This document shows positions 1 to 11,977 of a stretch of DNA of 64,000 nt, one piece after another (position 1 is the first letter of the stretch; each line of letters opens with the position of its first letter). A program made the translations under genes and the position numbers. The notes under the pieces are model-generated. The model was not told where the DNA came from. It saw nothing but the letters and a program-made list of their open reading frames with translations, and searched no databases. Origin of the DNA: Endothia cerciana (lineage: Eukaryota; Ascomycota; Sordariomycetes; Diaporthales; Cryphonectriaceae); the NCBI GenBank assembly GCA_026119935.1, contig JALRMH010000011.1, forward strand, positions 372,001 through 436,000, written 5' to 3'.

Positions 1-206
1 ATTTTTTTTTTTTCCTTTTCCGGCTACGGCGTTCCGGCATGGCATTTGTGTCGATACCCACAGCCGTCTCCTAATCTGCATGATCTGTACGAGTATAGAG
101 CATTTAGACGATAGACGTCATGAACGGCATGTAATGATTTCTAATGGGCATCACACAACCTGGCCGTCCCTACTGTGTGTCGCCGTGTTTGGACCCCGAA
201 CCCGGG

Positions 207-2287
207 TCAGATGAACCCGCTCTCCTTCAAGGCCTTATATATCTGCCTCTCCGCCTCCTGCGCCTCCGTCTTCTTGCGCAGCCTCCCCTCGCCCGTATCA
301 ATGAAGTTCTCCCAGAACTTCAAGCCCTCGATGCCCTCTTCGCGACACAGCACACCGCGCTCCTCGGCCATCTCCAGCTCCTCCTCGGCAACACCGATGC
401 TCCAGCCAAACCTCTCCGCGACATCCCGCGACGTGACGCCCCGGCCGAACTCCTGCCAGTCCCACGGCACCTCCCTGTCGGGCGGTATGTCGTGCAGATC
501 CCGCATCCAGCCCAGCAGCGCCTTGATGGTCGTTTCGTCCGTCCTGTCCTTGCTCTGCACGACCATGACGCCGCTCTTGAACGTACGCAGCCGTACCGGG
601 AGTTTGAGCTCCTCCCACAGCCGCGCGGCCTTCTCGAAGTCCATGGGGCTGACAAGCTCGACGCCGCCGCGCGCGCGGTTGAACATGGCCCACAGGTCGA
701 CGAGGCTGATGATCCCTCCAGCCTTCCGCAGGACGCCTCTTGCATCATCGGTGAGGAACTCGGCCAGGTTGCGCGATAGCTCGGACAGGTAGAGCGACTC
801 GTTGCTGCTGCCCGCAATGTCCTTGGTCGTGACCAGGCCCAGCTGGCTCGCCGACTCTGCCAGCAGCGCGTTCGCCTCGGATGAGCCGCCGCCGCCCGCC
901 TGCCGCGAGAAGCTCTCCGCCAGGGCAACGATCTCCTTGGCGGAGGCCATCAGCGCCTCGAGATCCTCGAATGCTGAGCCGATGACCAGCTCATTGTTCT
1001 TGCGCATCTCCAACCCGCGCTGTTCCAGGCCTGCGATGCCCACCGTCTTCTTCCTCGGCTGCGGAGGAGCACTGCCACCCGAGGTCGCGTGGACGGCTAA
1101 CGGATTGGAGCTGGGCACGGGCGGCGCACCCTGTAGCAGCCACTTGCGCTGGGTGATGGCGCCCTTGAGGCGCTCGTAGAGAATCTTCTCGCCGCCTCCC
1201 CGGAAGGATATCTTGACGCTCTCGGGGTTGTCCATGGCGGACAGGGCGCCATAGCTCATGACCGGACCCGGAGAGTCGGTTCGGTCTTGGGTCGGCGCCG
1301 ACTGCACTGGACGGCTCAGCTCGGGCGGGACATCGTGGGATATCAACGGCGCGCCGCACATCTCGCACGATAGCAGGGATGGGTGGTTCAGGAAGGTGCA
1401 CCGGGGGCACTGGAACGAGGCGTCCGGGTCCGATGATGTCTTGGGTGGGCTGCTTCTTGCTCCTGGAGACTCACTGCCTCCTATCAGCCCGTTGTTCCCA
1501 GACAGCCCACTGGGCCGCAGCGGCAGCGGGGCTACGACTGCCTGTCTGCTCGTGGCATTGTTGATGGTCGCCTTCAGCACGTGCGTAAGGGCTGGTTTGA
1601 TCCCGCAGGCCAGACATGGTGGGAGAGGAGTGTGCGCATTCGCCGTCGCCGGGTCGAAGTTGGACGGGACCGGGTTTGAGAAGCTGCATATTGTGCAGAC
1701 CCAGGTCGCCGTGCTCGCAGGTGACGGATCGGGTGCTGCTGGTCTCAGGGGGCTATCTGATCGCGGGACAGGAGGCGCAGGGCTTTGCCTCGGCGAGCCA
1801 TTGGGAACGGCTGGCGACCTTGACTGGAAAGACGCGCGTTTGGTCGGCTTGGGAATCAGGGTGACCTTGGCCGAGGACTTGAGGAAGCCAGCCTGTGTTG
1901 CAGGATCTCAGCAAAGCAGTTCACAGGCGCGGCCAGGCGCGGCACCAGATCTCACATAGAATTCATATCGTTCTACGTCCTTCAGGTCCAGCGCCACCGA
2001 GTGCTTTCTGGGGTCGGCTTTGTCCACGTAGCAGATGCGATGGGAAGTCAGATAGACCTGTCCATTCTGCTGGTTGGACAGTTTATACTTTCTGCAGTGA
2101 CACGCTTGATCAGCCACACCATGTCTATCCTCGAGGCCTGTCCGACAGCCAACACCACGATGCAATCCGTAGAGGCGACAACTAACCCCTCGTACAACCC
2201 CACATTATCTTGGACAAAGAGGAGGATTTCGTCTGGGAGATAGGCTGGCCGAAGGGCAGTGGTGAGGTCGAGCTGCTTTAGAAACAT
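207..2287 (-). CDS. VPS36: Vps36, ESCRT-II subunit (GLUE, two NZF fingers, winged-helix C-terminus)
   Basis: Three exons by splice-site reading: 2287-2187, 2091-1956 and 1892-207, giving 640 aa. Intron 1 begins GTTAGT, intron 2 begins GTGAGA, and phases agree. The N-terminus (MFLKQLDLTTALRP..., then LTSHRICYVD) is the GLUE/PH-like domain that binds phosphoinositide and ubiquitin. Two NZF-type zinc fingers follow: CTIC...CLAC at about 1595-1710, and CPRC...CEMC at about 1355-1415. The C-terminal half (about 207-1000) matches the EAP30 winged-helix region. Family role: with Vps22 and Vps25 it forms ESCRT-II on endosomes, sorting ubiquitinated membrane proteins into multivesicular bodies. Two NZF fingers is the yeast-type arrangement. 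It diverges from the SAC3-domain gene at 2814. Confidence 0.93.
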
Positions 2288-2813
2288 CCGTCATGTCTGT
2301 CTGAGGAAGAAATCTCCCACCGTGACAAGTAGGCGCGGGGGAGGGGGTGAAAGGTTGACGGGTCAGTTAACCTCGGGGGTGAAGGGTAATGTAGTTTACG
2401 AGTGATGTCAGGAACGATGCGCATATACTATGTAACAGTCTTATGCATTAAACGGGGGCACCTGTCCCGTCTGATGAGATTCATGTTCGGGGGTGGGGGG
2501 GGTGGGCAGGGTGAAGAGCACGCTAGTGTGGAAAGGGGAAGGTGCGGCGCCAACAGCGGCGCACGGGAAACCAAGAACCAGCCAAAAGGACCAAGGACCG
2601 CCGCCGCCGCCAGTCCCAGGCCCATTCGTCCACCATGTTTTCTCCCCCGAACAGACTCGACACCACCATCGACAAAGAGCCATCATCTACCCTTTCATTG
2701 TCGTCGGGAACCGCGGCGGCTCGTATCTGAAAAGCTCACAGACCTCTTTATAGTACCTCCGCCTTTGTCAGACACTTCTTTTCCCCCGTTCCCGCCTCGC
2801 CACGCCGTCAACG
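2288..2813. promoter_or_regulatory. Divergent promoter, VPS36 / THP3-like
   Basis: These 526 bp lie between two start codons facing away from each other, so both genes must take their proximal promoters from here. It contains a G-rich stretch at about 2490-2510 and C/T-rich sequence just before the + start. I see no specific factor site I would defend. Confidence 0.55.
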
Positions 2814-4517
2814 ATGTCGGCAAACATGATGAGCTGGGCGGGTGCTGCGCCTGGCACCCAACCTCCATCACCCCCTCCTGGAACCAACGCCTACCCCTAT
2901 GCCAACCGTACGTCCCCTCCCTTCCCCCGTCACGCCCGCCATCGCGAAGCATCACTGACACCCTGTGCAGCCGCTTACACTCAGGTTCAAGTCCGCCAAA
3001 GTTTCGGCCAAAGCTTCCCCGTTCCTCCTCCACCCATCGTCTTCCCAGGCGTCCCTGTTCCACCGCCATCACCTGGTGCCTCTCAAACGTCCATGTCGCC
3101 CCCAGCTAATCAACCCGGGCCGTCCAACAAGGGCCGCATCGAGTGGCCTGACTCTGTTCGCGACTATGTCCGGCGATCCTTCATGCCCAGCAACCTAGAT
3201 CCCTCGGTTGCCAGGGCCGAGATGGAGACCCAGCTCAAGGCGACCATCTCTGCTGCTACTGACTCTGGTCAGCTCCACACCATCTCCTGGGAGACGTACC
3301 CGCTTCCCCAGGAGCTGATCAAGACGGCGCGAGCGAAACAACTCGACGACCAGAAGACGCGTGATGCTCCCAGAAGTGGCAAGAAGCGCAAGTCCCTTGA
3401 CATGGAGGACCCCAACGATAATAGTAGATCTGCCACCACGGCGCCATGGCACCGTAACCCCCTGGAGAGCCGCATCAGCTATGCCACAAACGTCGCCCCC
3501 CAGCTGCCCGACGAGCCCTTGGCCAAGAGTAAGTACCAGAAGGCCAGCGAGAAGCGACAGAAGCGTCAGGAGCGCTTCAACACTGGCGCATACAGGTCTC
3601 CTTCGCAGAGATCTCCTACACCTCCGCCCCCGGCCGGTCCAGTAGTTGGAACGTGCGAGGCGCTGGAGAAGTCTTATCTGCGGCTGACTGCGCCGCCAAA
3701 ACCCGAGACCGTCCGCCCAGAGCGCGTACTGCGCAAGACCCTGGAGCTTCTCAAGAAGCAGTGGCGGAAGGAGAGTAACTACTCCTACATCTGCGACCAG
3801 TTCAAGTCCATGCGCCAGGACCTTACCGTGCAGCGCATCAAGAACGACTTCACAGTACGCGTCTACGAGAATCACGCCCGGATTGCCATGGAGAAAGGGG
3901 ACCTCGGTGAGTATAATCAATGCCAGACCCAGCTGATGGCCCTGTACAAGCTGGGTCTGAAGGGGAACCCCAACGAATTTAAGGCGTACCGTATCTTGTA
4001 TTTCATCCATACCGCCAACCGCCTGGCTTTGAATGACGCCTTGGCGGATCTAACCACAGCAGAGAAATCTGAGCCGTCGATCAAGCACGCTCTTGACGTC
4101 CGCTCGGCGTTGGCCATGGGCAACTACCACCGTTTCTTCCAGCTCTACCAGGACCCGCCCGTCTTGGGCGGATATCTGATGGATATGTTTGTCGGTCGCG
4201 AGCGACTCGCTGCTCTGTGCAATGTCTGCAAAGCGTAAGCACCCCTCATCTCACCGGTGCTGTCGTGCTTGATGATGCTGACTCTGTCCCGCAGATACAA
4301 GCCCGAGGTCAAACTCCGATTCATTACTGAGGAACTCGGATTCATGTCCGATGAGGATGCGGCTCAGTTCATTGTGAACCACAATGCAGCTCATCTTCTT
4401 GTCTCCAAGGAGCAAGAGGACCACGAACTCTACTTTCTGGCCGGCAAAGGCCTCGGCTTCTTCGAGGCCGCAAAGGCCGCGGCATTCGGCCGAGTGGACA
4501 TCAAGGGGCAGATATGA
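2814..4517 (+). CDS. THP3: SAC3/GANP-domain protein, Thp3/LENG8-type
   Basis: Exons 2814-2907, 2971-4234 and 4295-4517 give 526 aa. Intron 1 is 63 bp (GTACGT to GTGCAG), a multiple of three without a stop, so an unspliced reading stays open and would misleadingly keep it. The N-terminal third is Pro-rich and disordered, and the middle is basic (GKKRKSLD). From about residue 280 (RPERVLRKTLELLKKQW, then SYICDQFKSMRQDLTVQ) the sequence matches the SAC3/GANP/Nin1 domain with its PCI-like C-terminus. The family (yeast Thp3, human LENG8) acts with Csn12 in nuclear transcription elongation and mRNA maturation. Assignment to Thp3 rather than Sac3 rests on the short length and the order of the conserved block. 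Confidence 0.85.
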
Positions 4518-5635
4518 TTCCTGAGCCCTTCTTCATTTCGTCTTTTCCTCTTATACCGCTGGCCCTGATACTCCGCATGGCACGCGTATTCTCATTACTG
4601 CCTCGTCGACGACTTCGGTGTTCCTCCGTTCCGAGCCTTGTCACCTGCCCATTTCTGATCGATTTTCTGTCGAAAGTCACTCTGCTCTACATTCCACTGG
4701 GGCGACCTCTGAGACCGGTTTCGCGTGCTCCGGCTTGATGAATACGAGTGTCGACGTGGACTTGAACACGCCTACAGCGAGCCTCCAAGATATACCACCC
4801 CCTCTCCTGAAACGATACCCAGCTAACTTTTATGCGGTCGACCGCGACGTGGAAGTATTTGGACGGACCAGCGTGTTTTCTTCCTTGAATCCTGATGCTT
4901 GACGGTCAGACGTGCCTTCTCAGTATGGTGTCGGCTTGAGCTTCCGAAGCATCACTAGTCCAGGCACCTTGTCGTGTCATGCCATGGCTGGGCAACCAAT
5001 TTGGCTGTTGAAGATACCATCTGCTGTTTGGCGATCTGGAAGAGATAGATGATGGGCCTGTCTAGGGCCGGGGGACGTTGGGTAGCCAGGCGTTGAGGAC
5101 CTTGTGTGTAAAGTCGTTATTACTTAGACAATTCCGAAGCCCCATGACCATCATCGAACACCTCGTGGGCCTTGCCATCTGGACCAGGTCCGCAACACGC
5201 CGGAGTGTTGTCATTCATGAGACGTACGACAGACAGCTGGTGATGCGGTAAAAGAATGCTATGGCAACGCAGGGGATCAACGTAAACGGAGGGCCGGAGA
5301 GCTGTGTGGGAGGTGGCAACCCCAACCTGCCCCTTTAGAAGGTTATCAGGCTTGCCGAGTCACTACCCTCACTACCCGAGTACGGGGCAGGGCCTGATTA
5401 TGTAACACACCTCGCCTGGCTGCCGGCTCGTTTCTCTTTGAAGGCTAACCCCGCGACCCTGACACCCGACGTGGTCTTAGCAAGGCATTCCACCTCTTTA
5501 AGCAGGCACCCTTCACATCCACCCTCGTCGGGGATTGCATCAATTGCATCTCGCAGTCCCGCGGCCTCGAGGGACAAATAAAAACTGGACCCTGACTCGG
5601 GCCCTACAGCCGCCTCCAGGCACACGCACGACCTC
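4518..5635. other. Intergenic, no gene seen
   Basis: This is about 1.1 kb between two + strand genes. It should hold the 3' UTR of the SAC3-domain gene and the promoter of the CENP-B-like gene. Open frames here are under 100 codons, overlap in several frames and resemble nothing I know. Confidence 0.5.
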
Positions 5636-6910
5636 ATGACTGCCGCGGCGGCCGTCGCCAGCGCCATGGACGCGTCGGGCCTCGGCGCGGAGGCCTCGAC
5701 ACCGGCGCCCGGCGGTACCAACAAGGAGCGCCACTCGCTCTCCCTCGACCAGCGCCGCGCCCTGCGCCGCTGGGCCAACTCGCAGACCGTCCGGCCCTCC
5801 CACAAGGCCTGCATCGAGTGGTTCGCCGCGCAGTACGGCCAGACGATCAGCCAGTCCACCGTATCGCACTCGCTGTCGCCAAAGTACGCGCGCCTCGACG
5901 GTGACCCCCAGCTGTCGGGGTCCCGCCTGCGCTTCGGCAACTGGCCCGACGTCGAGAAGCTCGTGCTCATGTGGTACCACAGCATGGTCAACGCGGGCCG
6001 CCAGCCCACCAATGAGGAGCTTGCCGAGAAGGCGAAGAACATCTTCCAGCAGCTTCCCCGCTACAAGGACGAGCCCGCCCCCGAGTTCTCCCCGGGCTGG
6101 ATCCACCGCTTCAAGAAGCGCTACGGCCTGCTCGTCCGCCGCCAGCGCAGACACGGCGCCGCACCCCCGCCGCAGGACGACATCCCCTACCTAGTCGACA
6201 CGGTCCCCCGCTTCATGACCATCGTCCCGGACACGAGCCCCACCGCAATCAGGGAGGCCGTCAACCGCATAGTGGGCGTCGAGCCCTCCCTCACGACGTG
6301 CGCGCGCGTGAGGGACGAGATCATACGCAGGATGGAGAACCCCCAGCTCGACCCCAACGGCCAGCCGAGCCAGGCCCCCACGCCCATGGACGTGGAGCCC
6401 CACCACGCGCCCGACCACGCCATGAACGGCGGCGAGACGTACGCCGACGACGACCCCGAGATCATGCTCCAGAACGCCCTGCAGGCCCTGCAGCAGGAGG
6501 AGGCGGACGCGGAGGCCCAGGTCGCGGCGGAGCGCGAGGCGCGCGACAGGGCAGAGAGGGGGCTGCCGCCGCTGCCGCCCCTGGGCGGGAACGGCATATC
6601 ATATGCCCAGCACGCCGCAGCAGGTGCACTGGCCACGCCCGTTAGGAACGGCGTCGCCGGCTCGGCCCAGGTACCTGGCGCTGTTGGCAGTGCCTCGGGC
6701 CAGTCGCAGCAGCAGCAGCAGCAGCAGCAGCAGGCGCGGTTCACACCCGTATCCGGAGGAGCTGAAGATCTGAACCTGACGCCGATCCAGTCAAACGGGC
6801 CCATCTCCAGCACGGACCGACCCCAGCGGTGTCCGTTCTGCATCAACCAGCGGATGCTGAGGACGATCAAGGAGGCGGTGGAGCACATGTCCACGCACGT
6901 GGTGGTGTAA
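5636..6910 (+). CDS. CENP-B/Abp1-like HTH DNA-binding protein with C-terminal C2H2-like finger
   Basis: A single exon of 424 aa. Residues about 30-88 (SLSLDQRRALRRWA, then SQSTVSHSL) match the N-terminal HTH of fission-yeast Abp1/CENP-B-like proteins. Residues about 91-165 (NWPDVEKLVLMWY, then GWIHRFKKRYGL) match the CENPB-type HTH. There is no DDE nuclease domain, so it looks like a domesticated DNA-binding protein rather than a transposase. The middle is acidic and Gln-rich, with nine uninterrupted CAG codons at 6707-6733. The last 27 residues carry CPFC...HMSTH (C-x2-C-x14-H-x3-H), a C2H2-like finger. Likely nuclear; target unknown. The second ATG at 5666 has a better context (gccATGG), so the true start may be ten codons later. 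The TAA stop overlaps a GTAAGG that looks like a splice donor. Confidence 0.75.
   Translation: MTAAAAVASAMDASGLGAEASTPAPGGTNKERHSLSLDQRRALRRWANSQTVRPSHKACIEWFAAQYGQTISQSTVSHSLSPKYARLDGDPQLSGSRLRFGNWPDVEKLVLMWYHSMVNAGRQPTNEELAEKAKNIFQQLPRYKDEPAPEFSPGWIHRFKKRYGLLVRRQRRHGAAPPPQDDIPYLVDTVPRFMTIVPDTSPTAIREAVNRIVGVEPSLTTCARVRDEIIRRMENPQLDPNGQPSQAPTPMDVEPHHAPDHAMNGGETYADDDPEIMLQNALQALQQEEADAEAQVAAEREARDRAERGLPPLPPLGGNGISYAQHAAAGALATPVRNGVAGSAQVPGAVGSASGQSQQQQQQQQQARFTPVSGGAEDLNLTPIQSNGPISSTDRPQRCPFCINQRMLRTIKEAVEHMSTHVVV
6707..6733 (+). repeat. (CAG)9 coding microsatellite
   Basis: Nine perfect CAG codons encode a polyglutamine run in the CENP-B-like protein. Arrays of this kind are prone to length variation. 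Confidence 0.95.
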
Positions 6911-9070
6911 GGTACGCGTGCCGATTTTCATGTTTTGGGAGTTTGCGGGTGATACTGGTCTGAACTTTGGGGATTCTGTGCCGGTGAGGACAGCTTTGGG
7001 AAATCTGGCGTTCAGCGGCGCGCGGGGGGGGGGGGGGGGGAAGGGACTTGTGATCAGGGTCATCTGGCACTGCGAGAAAGACGAGGGTTGAGGAGCATGA
7101 TTGACTTCCGTGGCAACATTCCGCCTTTTTTATTTATGAAGGCCCGTCCAGGTGGCCCAAGCCACCGTCGTTACGAGAGAGAAACAGGGCGCAAGCGCAA
7201 GCACCTCGCCACAATCTGATATTAACGGAGAGACAAGGTGTCTTCCGAGCACCCATGCTTTGCGCCTCACTCCCGTGTGCTGAACATGCCGGGACTAGCC
7301 TGGAACCCGACTACCGACAATCAGGTACTGTGTGTGCTCGAGGATATCCGATAACCTACCAGTCTTATCCATCCGACCGTCATTCCCCCTTGCGGCCGAC
7401 AAGACCAACCTCTTCGCTCTGGGGCTGGCGGGGTAATGTCCAAGGGAGCCCGGACCTGGGGATCAAACCTCATGCCCGACATGGCCATCGTGTTCGTTCC
7501 TTCGACGATGATGCTGGTCGGTGTCGGAGCCAGCCCCCTTCCGCGTGCAAGCGAGAAGCCCCACCCGGGCCCGTGGAGTCCCTGGCGCCCTCCGGGAGCA
7601 AGGCAGATTGACCGCCCGCACATGGTGCACGGGCAGGCTGGGTTCTCCCACGTTCGTCAGCCTCACCACCGGGGCAGGGCAGGGCGCCCCCCTCCCCCCC
7701 CCCGGCCTTTCCCATCTTCGCCAAGCCCAAAGATCGCTTGCTGCGACCGCTGGCTGGTCTCGAGTACCGGATCAGATCCCCGGGTCTCCCACCTTCGAGG
7801 GAGGAGGAGGAGGAGGAGGGGTAGAAGAAGAAGAGGGTGAGGAAGAAGTAGAAAAGAATCAGGATGGCAAGGCCACACATCCTTCACCCCTCTGTCCCCA
7901 GCATCAGCCCTCCGCGTGTATTCAGTGACCACAACTCCGCACAACCTTCCCCCTGCCCCGGACGGTCCAAGATGGAAAGGGTTGTCTTAGAGCAGGGGAA
8001 GGGGGGCTGGCTGGCTGGCTGATATTGCCAGTGAACATAGACTGCTGCTTGGCCCATTGGTCGCAAGGCCGGCATCGAGAACACCATAGTGATCATCATG
8101 ACAACAACAGTGGGGGGTACGGGGAAAGCTCCATTGGGAGCCCTCATGGGACAATAGAGCCCCTTTCTGTCTCCCACACCTCTCAGAAGGAAAAAGAAAA
8201 AGGTACAGCACTAGCACAGGTACAGGTCGACGGGTCTATTGTTTTCAAACAGTTTTGTTTTCAAAGATTCTTCAAATTTCCATTTCGCTCCTTCAACAAC
8301 GCAGAAGGCTTGCTTCCAAACGAGGACTTCAGTGGCTCAGGCACTATCAACCCTTCTGAATCTCCAGACCCTACCGAATAGCACCGGCACAGGATGATTG
8401 ACCTATACGAAGCAGCTCTCTCCCCTCAACTAAGTGTCCATCCTCCTTCTTATCCTAGCCATCAGGTATGCCACTCTCCAACCTCACATTCCTGGATGGG
8501 GGGGTTTTTTTTTTTTCTGTTTTTCCTTTTCTTCTCTATCGGGCTCATTCAGGAACTGAAGGTGGGTTATGATAAGGACAGAAGCCGAGACTCTCCCCCT
8601 AGATATTCGTCAAGAAGATGAAAGCAAAAGAACCGCGGACGCCATGACCTTTCCACCGGAGGAAAGGTCCCCGTATACACATTTCCCGTCATCATAAGTG
8701 GCTTGCTTGTGCTCCTTTCGTGCGATGTGAAATTTGTGTGAAGGTTATGCAGAGAATCCACGTTTCAAGACAACTCAAAACCCAAACAAGTCCGACATCG
8801 TCCGACATCGTCCGCAGCAGCCAGAGTGGAGTGCACTGGGACGCCGCTATCCAGGGGACAGGCAGTGGTTTTGTCGAAGAGCTGGGAGGGACCCAGAGCC
8901 GCAGAGAAAAAGATATGCAAGAAGGCATTCATAGCCTTGGGGTATGCTTTTTGTTGAGAAGGGTATAAGAGCCGACAAGACGCGCCTTTGGTGAATGCAG
9001 AACGGAAATTGCCAATGTAGTGACAGTGGCATGGGGGTATCCAACGTGGCAAAGGATCTGACAAGATTGT
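6911..9070. other. Intergenic 2.1 kb, no gene; homopolymers
   Basis: This lies between the converging 3' ends of the CENP-B-like gene and BEM1. It holds a run of 17 G at 7024-7040, C-rich stretches near 7690-7705, and GAG/GAA-rich repeats at about 7797-7855. No frame gives a recognisable protein. Confidence 0.5.
7024..7040 (+). repeat. G17 homopolymer
   Basis: Seventeen consecutive G, about 115 bp after the stop codon of the CENP-B-like gene. It is the longest G run I saw in the window. Confidence 0.9.
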
Positions 9071-11204
9071 TCACACTTGCTCCACATACAGCAGCAGCTT
9101 CTCGTTGCGCTCTAAAGCCGTGTCGAGGTCGTTGTTGCTGATCATGGGCAGCTTGTCCCCAGTCCTCTCGTCCTTGTAGGAAACATCAATCGAGTCGCCT
9201 GCAGGGACCTTCAGCCGATCACGGATCTTCTCGTACAGATCGCGAAATTGGATATCGGTCGGTACCCGGATGGCGATCAGGTCACCATTGAAGCTCAACT
9301 TGATCTTCATCGCCGCTGCTTGCTGGTTCAGACCAGGAGACAGCGAGTTCTGCGATGGCTGCGAGAGGGACGAGTTCTGGCGAGGCATCCCGTTGGGCCC
9401 GCGCTGGGCCGGCGCTGCCGACAGTCCTCCATTACCATTTCCGTTCAGGCTATTTTTCGATGTCTGCTGAGACATGCCGTCCGGTGGCGTGTCCTGAGAG
9501 GACTGCTGGGAGCCTCCAGACAGCCGGTATTCCTCTCCCGCCGTGTTTGGGTCGATTTCGTAGTCCCCTTCTCTGGGCGCAAAGAACTGCTTCACCAGGT
9601 TGCACCTCGAGATGTAAGGTGGTTGGTTCAACAGGTTCTTCACGTAGGCATCCAGGTTGTGCAGCCGCCCCTCTGTGATAGCATCCGTCACATAGTTAAC
9701 AGGACCGGGCATATACGGCAAAGTTCGCTGTTGTGTGCCTGTGTTTCCAGCCTCGGCGGGGAACTCGGTCAGGAGCGCGATTTGGAAATCGTAAAAGTCT
9801 TCATAGTATCGTGAGAGCTCCCAATGGCGCCCATCCTCCAGGGCAGCCTCGATGACGAACCAGTACTTGTCTTCCGCAAAGCAGTATCGGGGTATCCGTG
9901 CAGAGAGAGGAGCGTAGAGTGGAGGAGCGGAGGCGCCGGTCTGTGGACTTGAGAACTGTTGTTGGTTCTGTGTGTTTCGTTGTGAGTTATGACCGGCCTG
10001 TTGCTGCCGACGTATTAGCTCCGTGTTGCCACGCGCAGAGAGATCCTGAGAACAGTATCACGGCTACTCACATTGTTCTGTTGTCCGTTCCCTTGGCTTG
10101 CCCGGCTGTTGTTCCCTTGTTGGAGGCTCATGCGCTCCATGCCCTGCTCGACGTTCTGTTGCGATGGGGGCGCCCCACTGTCAAACTTGCCCAGGGTGAT
10201 GCTGCTGTTCTTGTAGTCCGCGGCCATCTTCTTCCATTCTTCGACCCTTGGTATTCCCGCCCTCTTTATGGCACCCCCCGGGTCTGCGACTGGGGTGTTT
10301 GACGCCATGTCGCGGATCTCGATGAAGGAGACTGGTATGAGTCCTGGACCGCCCAGCCTTCCTATTGGTTTCGCAACGAACCACTCGGGGTTCGATTGTG
10401 CAATGACGATGATCGCCTCTCCCGCCTTCGCCTCGAGCTCGTCGGCCCTCTCGGCCTGGAAGTCGTACATGACTATCCCGTATACCATGGCGCCGTTCTT
10501 GACCGACATTTTGGAGATGCGCTGGCTGGGCGCTGCGGAGGGAGTAGGTGTGACGCTCGACGCGGAGGTCTCTGCGTAGCCTGAGTCGTGGTCGGGGTTG
10601 TTGGTGGCACCGGGCGATGGTCGACTCGTATCGGAGTTGGCGCTGTCGCGCTCTGTGCGGCCGAGAGCTTTGAAATAGGAGACGGGCACGAGGCCTCGGG
10701 CATCAGGCAGGGCAGGATTGCACGCCTCGTACCAATCGCTGTCGTTCTCTCGGCCAATGACGTGGAAAAAGTCGCCGCGGGAAAAGCTGAGCTCCTGACT
10801 CGACCGGGCCTCATAATCGTAGAGGGCTCGAATCACCTGTGGTTTGTGTCCCATGTCAGTAGCCGTAGGGATGCAAGGCCTCGACTGCATTGCGCACGGA
10901 TCTGGGCCAAGGGCCAAAGGCTAGAGCGGGGTTCTTTTGGTGGAGAACGATTAACTCCGCTGCCTCGCCGGGCCCAAACCCTCGCTTCTCGTCGCCAAAT
11001 GCCCAGCGCAGAGGCCAGCGTCCGGGACTCGAGATGAGAAAACGGAGATGACCACCCGAGCTGTGGGTATCAGGAGTAAATTACAGGATGACGTACCTTC
11101 TTTGGAGGGACTATTGCGAGAGCTGATTTTGGCGCGATAGAAACGTGAGGCTTGCCCTCCTTCTCCCCCTTGATCGATCTCCGGAGAGCCTTGAGGACGC
11201 GCAT
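9071..11204 (-). CDS. BEM1: Bem1-type polarity scaffold (SH3-SH3-PX-PB1)
   Basis: Exons 11204-11097, 10836-10072 and 10003-9071 give 601 aa. The first exon codes a 36-residue basic leader (MRVLKALRRSIKGEKEGK) and is followed by a 260-bp intron, long for this window. Domains: SH3-1 at about 37-95 (VIRALYDYEA, then DWYEA and LVPVSYF), SH3-2 at about 154-212 (YGIVMYDFQA, then LIPVSFIEI), PX at about 328-445 (RYCFAEDKYWFVIEA), and PB1 over the last 80 residues (MKIKLSFNGDLIAIRV, then KLPMISNNDLDTAL). Family role: it tethers the Cdc42 exchange factor Cdc24 (through PB1), PAK kinase (through SH3-2) and membrane lipid (through PX) at sites of polarised growth, and in filamentous fungi also links to NADPH oxidase regulation. 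Domain order and phases agree throughout. Confidence 0.94.
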
Positions 11205-11951
11205 GGGGTCAGCTTGCCTACCTCTCGACACGTGTAACGGCATATTGACTGCGTGATCGTGCGAGGAAAACATGGAAGACAGGGTGGGGGGGAGGGGGGG
11301 AGTTGTGGCTGTCGCGTGGCGGGCTGGCAGGACAGGCTAGAAAAGGCGCGAATGCATGGCCAACCCCGAGACAACACTGAGGGCTGGCAACGAAGAAGTG
11401 CTCGGTGGAAAGGGAAAGGGAGCGAGCGTGTGACACAGAATGTAATGATGGGGGACGGCAGGCGAAGAACGAACCTTCATCCTTCCTGCTGCAGCTCTTT
11501 CCTTCTGCAGGAGTATTTCCTTTTGCTCCCTGGGCCGATGCGATTGGGTGCCGGTTACGCAAGCTGGGCCTCGTCGCCCTCTTTCTTCTTCCTCGGTCCT
11601 CTCCTCCTCTTCTCTTCTGCTTTTTCCCCCTTCCCTCAAAAAGAATCTGAGTCCCGGCCGGCCAGTGAACCAGGCAGGGCCAAGGGCTGAAGTGCAACCC
11701 CGGTCTGCTGGAATACACCTGCGGTAGGGCAGCTCTGTGGATCTGTGCAGCGGTAACGTCAGAGGAGTACCAGCTGCGGTCGCAGGTATGAGCGCGCGCG
11801 CGTGATATGGGCGGGTTTTGATTTCCGAGCAGGTGTCTGAAGAAGCGCCGCAGAGGGGCAGATGCGTACAGGTCGGGCCGTGTCCTCTGCGATCGACCCA
11901 CCGAGCGCGTCAGGCGACGGTTGGTATGGTGCTGGAGGAATGAGAGACCTC

Positions 11952-11977
11952 CGGGGCGGGGCGGGGCGGGGCGGGGC
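11952..11977 (+). repeat. (GGGGC)n tandem repeat
   Basis: Several perfect GGGGC units in a row, G-quadruplex-prone on the + strand, about 750 bp upstream of the BEM1 start. Confidence 0.85.

Noticed and set aside
3195..4010. 271-codon - frame inside the SAC3-domain gene
   Set aside because: Antisense shadow of a well-supported coding exon.
10837..10917. MALGPDPCAMQ start for BEM1
   Set aside because: This is intron sequence. Splicing to 11097-11204 gives the conserved basic leader and the correct phase into the first SH3 domain.
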